From positions 1,866,870 to 1,930,869 of the forward strand of contig ML682232.1 of assembly GCA_007922195.1 (NCBI GenBank): a DNA stretch of 64,000 nucleotides. The letters are read 5' to 3'. The stretch's first letter is position 1. Each line of letters opens with the position of its first letter. The translations under genes and the position numbers were made by a program. The stretch comes from Podocnemis expansa. Its lineage: Eukaryota > Chordata > Testudines > Podocnemididae. Below the pieces are notes generated by a model, which did no database searches, had not been told where the DNA came from, and saw nothing but the letters and a program-made list of their open reading frames with translations. Positions 35,939-47,087 of the stretch are shown here, piece by piece.

Positions 35939-36680
35939 TAAGACTATGGCAGGGTTTCCTGCCAGACTCAAATGAACATTTGGTTTTTAACAGCTACTCC
36001 CCTGCTTGGCCCCAGCCCATTGAGCCTCAACCCTGTAGTATCCCTGTGGAAGAGTTTCTGTATGCTTGGGGCTGGAGGAACCATCAAATAGAGTCCAGCT
36101 CTGCTGACTTGAGCTCCCTTGTACCAGTGCAAGTGGAGGTCACCATCTGGCCCTAGGTCATTAACTGCTGGAAGGACTACAAAAGACCACAAACTCTTAT
36201 CTGATAAAAGAAGTAATACATTAGTAATTAGTAAATCTTCATCCATGATTCGGGGCTTTTTAGTAGTTTATTTAAAAATTTAAAAAAGTTTTTTGGTTCA
36301 GCTTAAAGCAGCTCATAAAGATAATTTTAAAAAATGTATGCATAGCAGAGTGTCAGGATGATGAGAGCATCTCTTTAGCTTCCTTGGGGTATCAGAACTG
36401 CTCTGATGTTCTTGATTGTTTATTCCCATGGGTAATGTTACTGAACATGAGAAAGGCTCTTTATATATATACATTTACAGTCTGTTCAGTGTAATTTCCT
36501 GGGGGAATAGGATTGTACGGCACAGGATGGCATTTGAATTCTGTATGAGTAAGAAACAGAACATGAGTAAAAGCTGTAGATCAGTATTATTTGAGTAATA
36601 AAACTTCAGTGAAAGGCATTAGCCTTGATACTGTAGGTATCATCAATGGGCCAATTATACTCCTACTTAATATTGCACAG

Positions 36681-36846
36681 GAAAACATCTGCTCCTAAAA
36701 CTGCACGGCAAGGCACTGACCAGCTGTCACATACCAATATCTCATTAGCCAGTGCAAACGAGGTGGGGAAGAGTATTGAAGGAATTACAGAGAACGAAGA
36801 ATCCTTATTGCCAATGATAGTGGGAAACAACTTCATTGATGCTAAG
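36681..36846 (+). CDS. PRTG: protogenin exon: proximal cytoplasmic tail
   Basis: Acceptor atattgcacag, donor gtactg; phase 2 in, phase 0 out. Encodes [18 protein letters not shown] and continues through [19 protein letters not shown] to FIDAK. Ser/Thr-rich and apparently unstructured, it is the first part of the intracellular tail. It is more diverged from the remembered mammalian sequence than the FN3 exons, but the NEVGK, NEESL.PMI and FIDAK anchors are kept. Confidence 0.95.
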
Positions 36847-37081
36847 GTACTGTGAGCCTTCTTCACTTCCAGCATATAAATATTTCTGCAGTAACCATTG
36901 CCGTAGCACCTGCATGCCTCCCATCATTAAAAATATGTGAAAGGTATATGCTTACCAATAATAATAGTCCAATAGGTAGCAGAACAACCACAGATGTTGC
37001 AGTCCCATGGCAATGTTAATCTGCCAGTAGATTCATCATAAAGTTCAGCCAAAGGTCTGCCCATATACCTATGCTTTACAC

Positions 37082-37259
37082 CAGTGGTTCTCAACCACTG
37101 CTTCAGGACACATTAGTGTATTGCTGTGCAGCAATAAGTGTGCCGTGGAGAGCCAGGGAGATGACTGGATTTAGCCTGGAGGGAGTGGGCTAATATGTCT
37201 TGTAGAATAGCAATGTGCTGTCAAGTGTGTCACGACCCACAAAAGGTTGGGAACCACTG
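37082..37259 (+). mobile_element. hAT MITE, copy 1 of a pair
   Basis: Termini cagtggttctcaacca and, reverse-complemented, cagtggttcccaacc. Flanks ctttacac (37074-37081) and ctttacat (37260-37267) differ at one base and form the 8-bp target duplication. The interior matches the element at 56356-56538 in the opposite orientation. Confidence 0.88.
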
Positions 37260-39094
37260 CTTTACATTGTATTCTGAAGTTTGCCAGGCATCACAAGGAC
37301 ACGTGTTCAAGTTCAAGCCTGCTTTTGGGAGTACCACTCTCTTGGCCCAGAAGCTTCTATTCCAGGTGTGACCTGGGCCTCCTGGGATAACCACCTGAAT
37401 ATGCAAAGATCAGGGCAAGCGGCAAAAAGGAGAGCAGATTCTCCCAGCACTGGTGGTTTACTTGGAGATAAACTCCCCCAACCAGTCACAAACCAATGCT
37501 TCTGATCCCCCACAATGGATATCAAGAAGCTACCATATAGTATAGCCAGCTCCCTTTACTGCATTCCAGTCACTGGTCCCCAGTACAGCCACTAGCTCTG
37601 TTAAAGAAATAGGTTCTTCTGACCCCAAGGGGTCAGCCAAATTACACAGAACGATATAGGCTTGAATCTTACCCAAAATAACACACTGCCAGCCAATCCT
37701 TTACTAACTACAACTAAAGGTTTAATATAAAAAGAAAAGAAACAAAATGAGAGATGTTATAGGGTCAAAGTGAATCACATACATACAAATAATTTAGAGT
37801 CCAAAGAAGATAAGTCCTTGTTTCACAACTTCAGTTGTTAGTGATCCACTTTATAGGACTAGAGACCAAATAATCCAAGTGTAGAGTTTGTTCTAATTCT
37901 CCCCCATGAGAATTAGCAGGGCAGTTTCCAGGCCAGTGTTGGCTGGGATCTCAATCCTGCACTTTCCCTGAGAAGCTTGGACAGATGTGAGACGAAGGAA
38001 TTCAGTTCCCAATGTCCTTTTATAGTTGCAGCTAGCAAGGTGGGCATTTGCAGGTCAATTCTTAACATGGGCTTTGATGACAGTTCCCAGGTACTTTCTT
38101 AAGTGGAGTATAGCAATACCTATTGTCCTTTGAAGGAAAACCTTCACCTCCTGGGCACCCCAGGTAATTAACTGCATTAGCGCCATTAACAGACAGTTTA
38201 CATTGGTACATCAAAGGTCCCTTTAGATGTTAATGTTCCCTCTTGACCCCTTCCAATAGAACAATGGTAACAGATAGAGAAGCACTTCATTCACCTTGCT
38301 AATCTCTAACAGGATACCTGTAAATATCTTCAAGAAACCACTAAGGATACAAATGCATATCAAAGCCCTAGCCTACTCATACATTGCATTTCCATATAAT
38401 ATGTCTTCAAAGGTAAGACATAGGTCATTCATTTTACACAGATAGCTTGGCCTTTTCAGGCCTAGCATGACACCAGGCACCAGGAAACAAGGCTTGTCAA
38501 AAATCTGAGCCTCAGTCCATTCAGCCTTGTAAATATTGTAAGCATCACCATTAAAGGACTGTGATGCTGAGCAGGTACTAAAACATGCATCAGTATCTTT
38601 TTTTAATATATCTTCTGTGATAAAACAAGTCGAGTTATATGTATCTTATACACACAGGTTCACTAGAGTCAAGTGATATAATAATGCATGTATTAGTATT
38701 TGAGTGCTAGCAGGATGCTCAACAATGTCCAAGTTATAATTAGACGCGACTCCTTCCCATAGGCACTTAAATTGTGAGGAACCAGTCTGGCAAACATGAG
38801 TGCTTTGAGTGCTTGCTCATGTCCATATCAGGTCAGAAGTATGTGCGCCACATGCACTGGTGCCGGAGATTTTTTTTCCTTCACTGGTATTCATAGGGCC
38901 AGCTGTAGCACCCCCTGCAGTAGTGCCCTGGTATAATGAGTGCTGCCACCCTCCCTCCACAAGCCTAGTTCCAGCAGTGATGATGCTGGAACATCCTTGC
39001 CTCAACAAGCCTTCTACCAGTGGTTTTAAATATGTAGATTTAGCATACATAGTTTGTTAGCTGTTAACTAGCATTAGTGTTTAGATTTAGGGTG

Positions 39095-39365
39095 TATCTA
39101 TAGTGATGGCAGCAAAATCGCCACCATCAGCGCCATCTTTCAGGTCTGATTGAGCAGTCTGTGTAGACCTGCTCAGTCGCTCCAGAAATCACTCCAGCTC
39201 CAGAACTGGAGCTTCTGTAAACTGACTGGAAGGCATTTCCAGTTGGCTTAATGTGTAGCAAGGGATTAATAAATCGCTGGGAGAAACGCAAAGTATTTTA
39301 CTTACCTTGCATATCTCCCATCGACTGCCACTGAAAAGTGCGGCAAGTATAGACAAGGGCTCTGT
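39095..39365 (-). mobile_element. Harbinger-like MITE (copy 2, reverse)
   Basis: The reverse complement aligns along its length with the elements at 2477-3555 and 57868-58152, sharing tgtctatacttgccgcactt, the ggcagtcgatgggagatat segment, and the ggtctacacagactgctc segment. Ends are agggtgtatctatag and, reverse-complemented, agcccttgtctatacttg. The target duplication is unclear. Confidence 0.75.
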
Positions 39366-39727
39366 ACAGTGGGAACATAGCAGTGCGTCACACTTATGAC
39401 ATTGAACGATATGAGCAACACATCTGAAAGAACGTATGTTATGGAAGGTTATTAACCATTTTTTATCATTACTCTCCCATGTTATCATACTGACAAGACG
39501 CAGTACTGTGACTTCAGTGGAGCTGCTCATCTGAAGAGAGTTTGCTTGGAACCAATTTTAATTCAGATATATGTAACATACCCATTAATTGTGGAATCTT
39601 AGTGGTGGTGGTATCTAGAAACAATTATGCCTGAAATGTTTTACTGTGTTTGTGGCACTGTGTTTACTTTTGTGCCATGATTTGTTTTTAAACCTTATGG
39701 CAGCTTAATTTGATAAAGCAAGATATT

Positions 39728-39748
39728 CTCTCTCTCTCTCTCTCTCAG
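39728..39748 (+). promoter_or_regulatory. PRTG: (TC)n polypyrimidine tract forming a splice acceptor
   Basis: A dinucleotide repeat of about nine TC units ends directly in the AG of the acceptor for the 105-nt cytoplasmic exon. The repeat therefore serves as the polypyrimidine tract, and its length may vary between individuals. Confidence 0.8.
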
Positions 39749-39853
39749 GGAGGAACTGATCTGATTATTAACAGTTATGGCCCTATCACAAAGACCAGCT
39801 GCAAAAAAAAGTGGCTCTTCTTCCAAGAGTCTAAGAAGGTGAAGGCAGAAGAG
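39749..39853 (+). CDS. PRTG: protogenin exon: middle of cytoplasmic tail
   Basis: Acceptor is the end of a (TC)n tract, donor gtaacc; phase 0 on both sides, 35 codons. Encodes [18 protein letters not shown], then [17 protein letters not shown], a basic and aromatic patch. [13 protein letters not shown] is a strongly conserved tail motif in PRTG as remembered. Being symmetric, the exon could be skipped without a frameshift, although nothing in the sequence shows that it is. Confidence 0.95.
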
Positions 39854-41704
39854 GTAACCTATCTAAATGAATGTGAACATGAAAGGTCTGGTATAATCCC
39901 ATAATATTGCAGGGGAGGAGAATTAGGCTTGTGGTTATTAAAGTTCACTACTAAAGGCTTAGCCTTCAAGGAGATGGTTTCTGTGTCTTGGTGTAAAATG
40001 ATAATATCCTGTCTCCTTGTTAATTCAAAGGGAGAAGTTGCTCTTTCTCTATTGCATCTTAATTTGTGCAGTGTAGCTCTGAACTGTTAAACCACTGCTG
40101 TGTTTTATCTAAAACTGACTGCACTCCATCAGTGGATGAAGGATTTCTCAGGGGTTAAAGTATAATTTGGTGGGCCCCCTTCCTGCATGTTCAGGCCCCA
40201 GCCCAGGAAGGATGAAGGCATGGGATGTGATGGAATGGAGCAGGGGCAGGAGGTGGGGGTGTTGAAGGGGTGACTGGGTGCAGTGAAGGGGAGGGTGGGA
40301 GGCTGGAGGTGTCAGGATGGTGAAGGGGGGCACGGGCAGGAGATGGGGACAGAGAAGGGTTGGAGCAGGGAAGTTTGGGGGCTGGGGCTATAGGTGAAGG
40401 GGACACTGGGTTGCTTGATCAGGGCCAGCCCAGCAAGAGAGAGTCCACCCCACCACTCCCAACCCCAGCCCACCTTGCCACCCTGGGGCCTGTGGCATGG
40501 GGGCAGCCTCGGCCTTGTACTCCTGGCTCCCGCTCCTCCTCCAGCAGCCCAGGCCCACCCCTGGGGCCCCTTACCTGGCCACAGGAGTGGAGCAGCCACC
40601 CCACGGGCTGCTCCTTCTGCCCTGAGCCTGCTCAGTCAGAGCAGGCTCAGGGCGGGAGTTTTAAAAGCTCCCAGACTAGGGGAAGCTCTCTGGCAGCCAG
40701 AAGATTGTCTTCCAACCAGCAGGGAGCTTCCATCAGTCTGGGAGCTTTTAGAACTTCACAGGGGTAGTAGGCGGAATGCAGTGTTCCAGCTGCTGTTTCT
40801 ATTTCTAGGGGCCCCGGAACGCTGGTGCCCTAAAAATGGTAGGCCCTGGAAACGGCATTCTGGTGCATTCCAGCTTCCTTTAACCCTTGGGTTTTCTGCA
40901 TATACCCATCCTATGCCCAGATGTAGTACTAAATTTCCAATGTAATTTGTAGACAGCAGTTTAATAATCCTCTTACCAACTTGAGTACTAAGTAAGTAGG
41001 TAGCATTATCTCTATGCTTAAAGAAGGAATATAGTAAGAGAGAAATTAAATGGCTCACCCAGAGTACACAGGAAACTGCGTTATAGCTGGAAGGGGAACT
41101 TCAGAGTCAGTGGCTCCTAATGCTCTGCTCTGACCCACACTTTTTGGATAAAAGGCAAACTATAACAGTAAATAGTTCAATGTAGCAATGCTAGCTTACA
41201 CTCACTGGGGATCTGACTTACGTTTGTTGAGTCATTATGACGTTTACCATTTTCTCATACAATCAAGAAACAGGGCCTTTCCATAGCTGTGTTTAAAATG
41301 CATATTCCAATCCACTTCCAGCCAAAAGATTGTCCAGAGTGTGGTGTAGAGCTGCATATTTCTGATGCTGCTTCAGGTAAAATATTTGTAGTCATCGTTA
41401 CAAGTACTTCATGGAGGGAAAACAGATACCCAAATGTAACCTTTAAAATACAATCAGGGTCCCCAATGAAAATTAGCCACCATTATCTGTACTTAAGTAG
41501 GAGGAATTATTTCATCTAGTACTGGAGAAGAGGACATGAGAGAAACTTGAAACTATATCTTTTTTTCTCTTTCTGTTGATCGTCCTTCCTAGCTAGAGCT
41601 TTAGACATTCCAACCAAATGGGATGGGGAATTAAACAAGCACTGTGTAGGTATCTACTTGACAGAAGCTGATTAATCTCTCTCTTGCACCTTGTTTTTAT
41701 CCAG
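39854..41704 (+). other. PRTG: last PRTG intron
   Basis: Intron from gtaacc to ttatccag. It contains a GC-rich block (about 40165-40830) that contrasts with its AT-rich surroundings. Open frames of up to 183 codons over that block (for example 40394-40945) reflect composition and are not taken as genes. Confidence 0.75.
40165..40830. repeat. GC-rich block with a 32-nt imperfect inverted repeat
   Basis: About 660 bp of G/C-rich, purine-rich then pyrimidine-rich sequence inside an AT-rich intron. 40657-40688 and 40724-40755 are inverted copies with few mismatches, built around agctcccagact. It is probably a degenerate transposable element, but convincing termini were not found. Confidence 0.5.
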
Positions 41705-42091
41705 CCTCAGAGAAGATTTGTCCAAGCTGTGTGCTTGTATCAGCCAGGCACCACTGTACTGATCAGTGAAGATGACTCCCCCAGTTCCCCAGACCAGCAG
41801 TCTAAGTTCCAGGTGCCATTCAGTAGTGTAGCCGATACAGAGCATTCAGCAAACAGTGAAGGAAGTCACGAGACCGGAGACTCTGGAAGATTCTCTCACG
41901 AGTCCAATGATGAGATACATCTTTCTTCTGTTAGATGTGCCAACTCACACACCTCCAGTTCATTGGTAGGCAGTGACTCAAGTGTGAACATGAACCCTGT
42001 CTTGAGTAACTGCGAAGAGCCTCCTGTACCATTGGTAACTGACCAGACTTCTACCTCATCTCTTCAGATACAGTGCACGGTACAAAACTGA
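41705..42091 (+). CDS. PRTG: protogenin last coding exon: C-terminal tail and stop
   Basis: Acceptor gtttttatccag, entered in phase 0, reads to TGA at 42089-42091 (128 residues). It contains [20 protein letters not shown], an acidic-Ser block ([10 protein letters not shown]) and [20 protein letters not shown] followed by [13 protein letters not shown], all matching the end of PRTG. After HLSSV it continues for about 52 residues, Ser/Thr-rich and ending CTVQN, where the human protein as remembered stops within about ten residues. The tail is probably the docking region for cytoplasmic partners. Confidence 0.95.
   Translation, partial: PQRRFVQAVCLYQPGTTVLISEDDSPSSPDQQSKFQVPFSSVADTEHSANSEGSHETGDSGRFSHESNDEIHLSSVRCANSHTSSSLVGSDSSVNMNPVLSNCEEPPVPLVTDQTSTSSLQIQCTVQN
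42051..42058 (+). promoter_or_regulatory. let-7 8mer seed match inside the last codons
   Basis: ctacctca, the full 8mer complement of the let-7 seed, lies 31 bases before the stop codon, in codons for S-T-S of the C-terminal extension. In species with a shorter protein the equivalent position would be 3' UTR. Confidence 0.45.
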
Positions 42092-42353
42092 ATTAACCTA
42101 TCCTGACAGTCATACCAGACATTCTCACTATGTATGTCTGTTCGAAGGACAATGAACAGGGAGCCAAAGTTTATTGTGGAAAGCCTGATAACCTCTCAGG
42201 TGATTCTGTATTTCTTTTGAATGTTTTTCTTAAAAGTCACTCATTTTGAATGTTCAGTGGTAAATAATGTGAAAGGACAGTAAATATTTCTGACTAAAGT
42301 TAAGAATATATCACTGGAGCAAAGGGAAGGCTGTTAGCCCCTTTGCTGAATAT

Positions 42354-42361
42354 CTACCTCA
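42354..42361 (+). promoter_or_regulatory. let-7 8mer seed match in the 3' UTR
   Basis: ctacctca about 263 bases after the stop. PRTG is, from memory, a high-ranking predicted let-7 target in vertebrates, which supports reading this as a real site. A 7mer ctacctc follows at 43433-43439. Confidence 0.6.
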
Positions 42362-43478
42362 GTTTGCCAAATGGTGAACTCTGAACGACGACTGCTTTAC
42401 CTCATTTGTGTTGTATTTGGTCTCAGCTACATAACTGATGATACTTCCTAGTATGAATTTTTTTTTTTCTGTGTGTGTAGTGTGCGTCCGTGTGAGTGCA
42501 AGAGATCAAGGAGTTGTATAGGTAGATGAAAAAGACTGTTTAGCTGAAGCTCTGACTTTAAAAAGAGGGAACCCTGAGGGGATTAAATCAAATGCTTCAA
42601 CATGACTGACTTGAATATCAAATAAGAAAACTGGAGGACCATTACCTTTGAGAAAACTGTGCATCAGTATGGGAGTAGTGAGGTTACTACTTTACTGAAC
42701 ATTCAAACAGCTACATTTTTTAAAAAGTAATCAGACTCTCCTTTTGATCCTCTTGATTGCTGTATCTTTCAGTGTCCCAATCTACCTAGGATAGTGCCTT
42801 TTCCACACAGTTCTGTCAGCTCAGCAGCTGCTGACAGAATGCATGTTAAATCCATAGGGCTCCAGGGCATGCTGGATTTTCCACAATGACAAAAAACTGC
42901 CCCTCATTGACAGTTTCTGCTAGAAAGCTTGGTGAAATTAATTAGTATTCAGCTTTCAACCATGTGAAAACTCTACCTGAAAAAACACACAGAATAGGCA
43001 ACTAATGCTGAATGTTTCAGTATCTCAGTACTTCATAGCAACGGTGCCTTCCATTATATATAAAAATGTATAATAATTTTACTGCTTTGCCTTATGCCTT
43101 CTTAGTATTCATAAAGTTGCTTTGGAGTATAGAAAGATGCCTTAAATACAACTAAGAGTTCATGGGTAAACTGTGAGATTAGTAATCATAGGTCATTTTT
43201 ACGTAGCTCTGCAGTATGTCTGAGCTGTTGTTTAGAATGCAGTTTTGTTTCTTGCTTCAGTTAGGATGCCATTGGCTAGGAATTTTAGCTTAGGGAGTGA
43301 CTTCAACCCCATGGCAGTCTACAACTCTAATTAGTCCTCGATGAGAAATAAAAAGACAGAGCTTTAGTTGAAATGTCTGTTGAAAGGGTGAATATTGCAC
43401 CTGCCATGTACCCATACAATTCCTGTTTTATACTACCTCTTTTTAAAGTTATTCTAGTGTTATTTTTTTTTTCCTGTA

Positions 43479-43486
43479 CTCAGGGA
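43479..43486 (+). promoter_or_regulatory. miR-125/lin-4 8mer seed match
   Basis: ctcaggga is the complete 8mer complement for the miR-125 seed. A second 7mer ctcaggg is at 48499-48505. Both fall in the proposed 3' UTR. Confidence 0.45.
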
Positions 43487-44017
43487 ACAGTGTGTTACTT
43501 TTGACCTGCCTCAAAGAACTGTGGGGCAAACTGACAGGGTATTACGTTTTTGTTTTTGTAATGGGCAGGGTGGAGGAGGAGGTCGAATTCATTAATGTTG
43601 TAAACTAGTTCATATATGCTTCCCCCCACAGTTCATTTTTTTAAAATAAGAATTGGGCATTTGTTTATATTTTTCAAAATGTCAAAAATTTAAGGTTGTG
43701 ATAAAACAGCTAGTGTGAAATCCTGGCTCCATTTATGTCAATGTCAAAACTCCCATCAGCTTAATTAACACCATGATTTCACCCCTTATGTGATCTGAAT
43801 GACTTTTGGCTGGTTATTTACAACTCAGAAGCTAGTCAAAAGTCATCTATAAGCCCTAGTGTTATGTTTTTTATTTATTTTTAATTTTTTGATGAAGCGG
43901 CCTGTAGTTACTATAGATTTTTAGTTTGTAACTGTTTGCTTATTCTGTACCAGATAGTACATGTTCACCTTTTCTCATAGCATTGTTGACACAAAGGCTT
44001 TAAAATAATAATCTTGT

Positions 44018-44903
44018 ACCAAAGAATTTTCTGTAGAAAAGAGAAAAAAAAACCTACATATTTTCCAAAAATAATTGAATTAGTTTAAACAAAAACACTA
44101 TAGGTTTTAAGAGCTGAACACAATATATTGTATAAGTAGTTACTAACCAAAAACAATAGGGCTTCTATTGATTGTAGTAGTTGATTGCATAGTTTTAGTG
44201 TACACTTCTACAATTTTTAACTACCTTATTGTTACAAGAGCCTTTAAAGAAAGTTGTAATAATGTCTTACCAGCAGATATCTCCAAAGAATTCCAAGTGT
44301 AATTTGTTTTTTCCTTCAGCATGTAGTTCTTCAACAATACAGTATTAGATAAAATATTTTTGAATAGTTTTTATCTACTTGCTGAAGGAAAAGAAAATGT
44401 TTTCACCAAAGATTTATTTTTTGGTCTCATTGGGCAAAATGATTAGTGAACAGCAAAGTACTGTTTCTAGATAGCTAAAATACAAATTCCTTAAAACTAG
44501 ATCAGAATGTGTAACCATAGTGTGAAATTTTACCCTTTTACCTTTCAGATTAGTCTCATTTTAATGTTTCACTCAAAAAGGGCTGATATGCAAAAGGTAA
44601 CTATTTTGTTCTCCAAAGACTTGTTTGCTGTAAGTACTGATATCATTTTTGTGCCACATATTACCATAAACCCTACTCCTCAACCTTTTTCATGCCAAAG
44701 ACCAGCTACATAGGTTAACCTGTGAATAATCAGAGAGGAGCAGACTAGATACTATTTTTGAGTCTGTTAGAGAGCCTAGCCTCAGTAGCCAAAGAGACCG
44801 AAAAGTATTACATTTTACTGACTAGCAGTGTATCCACAATACTGTTTCTCCACTGATGTTTTTATTCAAGTACTTTTTATCAGCAAATGAAGAAAACCAA
44901 AGA
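44018..44903 (+). promoter_or_regulatory. cluster of miR-9 seed matches
   Basis: Three copies of accaaaga, the miR-9 8mer complement, at 44018-44025, 44405-44412 and 44896-44903, plus ccaaaga 7mers at 44695-44701 and 44789-44795. miR-9 is a neural progenitor microRNA, which would suit control of a receptor expressed in the early neural tube. Confidence 0.45.
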
Positions 44904-45496
44904 TATTTAAGGTTACCTCAGCATATAGGCAAACTTAGTTAGGCATGAAATTGTTTTGTTTTTCTTTGTTTTATGTTACACATTGTATTTGGTTCTCTCC
45001 AGAACCTAGCCCACATGCATACACTTCCTTTTATTTCATCGTAAGACTAATCCAAAGTGAGGAACATTCTTACTATGGCAAAGATAGTAGTATTACAGTG
45101 AAGATGTGTCCTGATGATGATTTGGTCTTTATCACAAAAATAACATTTTATGGGAAACAAAATTTCTTATGAGTCAGAAGAAAGCCCATTGTGGGCAACA
45201 TAATTCCTATGCATACTGTATATGGATCAATGCTGTTCCCACTGAAATCAATGGTGGAACTCCTATAGACTCCAGTGGAAGTGAAATCAGGCACCAAGTT
45301 TACATGTTGTGATGTCCTTCAGGATGCAGAGCCAAGTTAAGGGTGTGTTATTTTTAATAATACAAGTCATTGCTGTGACAGTTATGGGAATGAAATTTCA
45401 AATACATTTATGATTCTTAAACAACAGTTTTCAAATGCAGAGTTTGTCTCATAGGAGTATCTGACAAAGCTTTAGAGGCAGAACAATCACAGAATA

Positions 45497-45619
45497 TCCA
45501 GAAGAGTAGCCATGTTAATCTGTATAGAACAAAAACAGTGAGAGTTCTGTGGCACCTTAAAGACTCAAAGTCTTTAAAGGCTTAAAGTCTTTAGAGTGCC
45601 AAGCACTCTTTCTGTCTTT
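45497..45619. mobile_element. foldback repeat remnant J
   Basis: Left arm ccagaagagtagccatgtta, agaacaaaaacagtgagagt and tctgtggcaccttaaagact, then a short scrambled inverted segment. The 7-mer acagaat flanks it at 45490-45496 and 45620-45626. It belongs to the variant subfamily of copies I and L. Confidence 0.65.
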
Positions 45620-46337
45620 ACAGAATCTCCAAAATTTTTTGTTGTCTGCATCCACAGATCCTAGGTTCTGGAGAAAACACTATCCATTGTCTGACTATAA
45701 CTTTTACTGAATATGTGTTGGAAGATATTTCTTGTATACCATGTTAATTGATTTTGTTAAATGTGTTAAGATCTGAAGAGCCATGATGATCATGAGTGTA
45801 TGTGCAACACTTACAAAAGAACAGCTGAAGTGGCTTGGAAAGCCTGCATATAAAAACTTAAGAGAAAATCCTAAAACTAACTGAATGGATTAATTAAATG
45901 TCCACATTAGTACTTAGACTGCCCTTCCATCTCAACAGCAAAGTTGAGGGTCTGGAAACAACCCAAAAGAACTAGCCTGCTAGAGCATTCAGTGCTTACT
46001 TTGTGCTGGGGCTTGTCAGAGCTCTGGCCCAGCACCTCTAGGCTTGCTGTGTCAGTTAGGAAAGCTAAAAAATTGCTTAAGCCTTGGCATCTAGCTGCTT
46101 GAGCCACTGTATCTCTTTCATTACAAATTAAGCACTGGCTGCATTGATATTATTTGTGAATTTCATGAAGCTCAAGAGTTTTTCAATTTCTAGCTTTTAC
46201 AAATTCTCCTGAGAAAACAGAAAAACATTTTCACCTTCCCCTTTTAGAATTGCTGCAGCTCAACCAAACTTTTTTGTAAATCCATGCTTGTGAAAGAAAC
46301 TGTAAAATCTGCATATATTATTTTATTAACTGACTGT

Positions 46338-46567
46338 GGGCTTGTCTGCACTCTGTCACAGCATGTACTATGGGGGTGGGAATTGCGACGTCCACAAAGT
46401 CTGGTGATCTATCTGCCTCCTTCAGAAAGGGCTAGGTTAATGCAAACTTAGGTTCTTTTCTGTTCACGCAAGCATTGTCCACATGGAGCAGTTAGAGCAC
46501 GTTGCTTTGATGTGTCCTGCTTTTCACACCCCCATAGTCCGTACTGCTGTGCCATATAGACACTAGG
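46338..46567. mobile_element. TIR MITE with about 40-bp inverted ends
   Basis: 46338-46380 and the reverse complement of 46525-46567 align through tgtct, cacagca/cagca, gtac and a shared actatgggggtg block. The outer sequence gggcttgtctgcact resembles Harbinger-like ends elsewhere in the window. Non-coding, inside the proposed 3' UTR. Confidence 0.65.
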
Positions 46568-47087
46568 TCACTGAGCATCTGCTTTGGAAATTTATGGAAT
46601 TCTGACAAAGTATTCTGAGGTGTCTGTAACTTTTATTCTATTGTTTACACACTTTTGCTCGTGTTTTTTATCCTATTGCTACAAACTAAGGGCTAAATCC
46701 TGTTTGTCTTCCTCACATAGGCCCTGCTTCTCCTCCCATTAAGTCAATGGCAGAATTCGTATTAATTTCAGTGGTGCAGCATCAGGCCAATAAATAGTTC
46801 TGTTGATTTCAGTGAAATTATTTGCATCACATGAACAATCAAAACTGTATTTCAGTATCTTTGAAATGTTATGACTTTAAAGGGCCTCTTTCTGCAAACC
46901 ATACTCGGGCAAAATTCCCATTGAAGTCTGAGTAAGCGCTGCATGATTGTGTTCACTCCATTTACTGCAGAGGGACTCTTATTACCTGTATTTGGTGGCA
47001 AAACTCCCATTGATACCAGTGGTAGTGATATGGAAGAAAGATCAAAAGCATTGAATTAAAGTCTTATGAAAATGCATTGTAGCAGGG

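Larger units (their letters stand above)
36847..39748 (+). other. PRTG: PRTG intron between cytoplasmic exons
   Basis: Intron from gtactg to ctctcag. It holds a hAT MITE (37082-37259) and a MITE (39095-39365). About 37270-38560 looks like diverged repetitive DNA, possibly an LTR remnant, but no ends, primer-binding site or coding domain could be identified. Confidence 0.75.

Noticed and set aside
37270..38560. Possible LTR retroelement remnant
   Set aside because: The sequence looks repetitive, but no TG...CA ends, duplicated LTR, primer-binding site or coding domain could be identified.
40360..40945. Long open frames in the GC-rich intron block
   Set aside because: Low-complexity Pro/Ser/Gly-rich products, frames open on both strands, and no conserved motif. 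Explained by GC composition lowering stop frequency.
26322..42091. Gene considered as neogenin, DCC, IGDCC3 or IGDCC4
   Set aside because: The FN3 5, transmembrane and tail motifs ([26 protein letters not shown]) match protogenin as remembered, and the neogenin/DCC P1-P3 tail motifs are absent.
43347..43352. AATAAA as the main polyadenylation site
   Set aside because: Possible for a short isoform, but it lacks the strong downstream U-rich run found at 48827, so the distal site is preferred.
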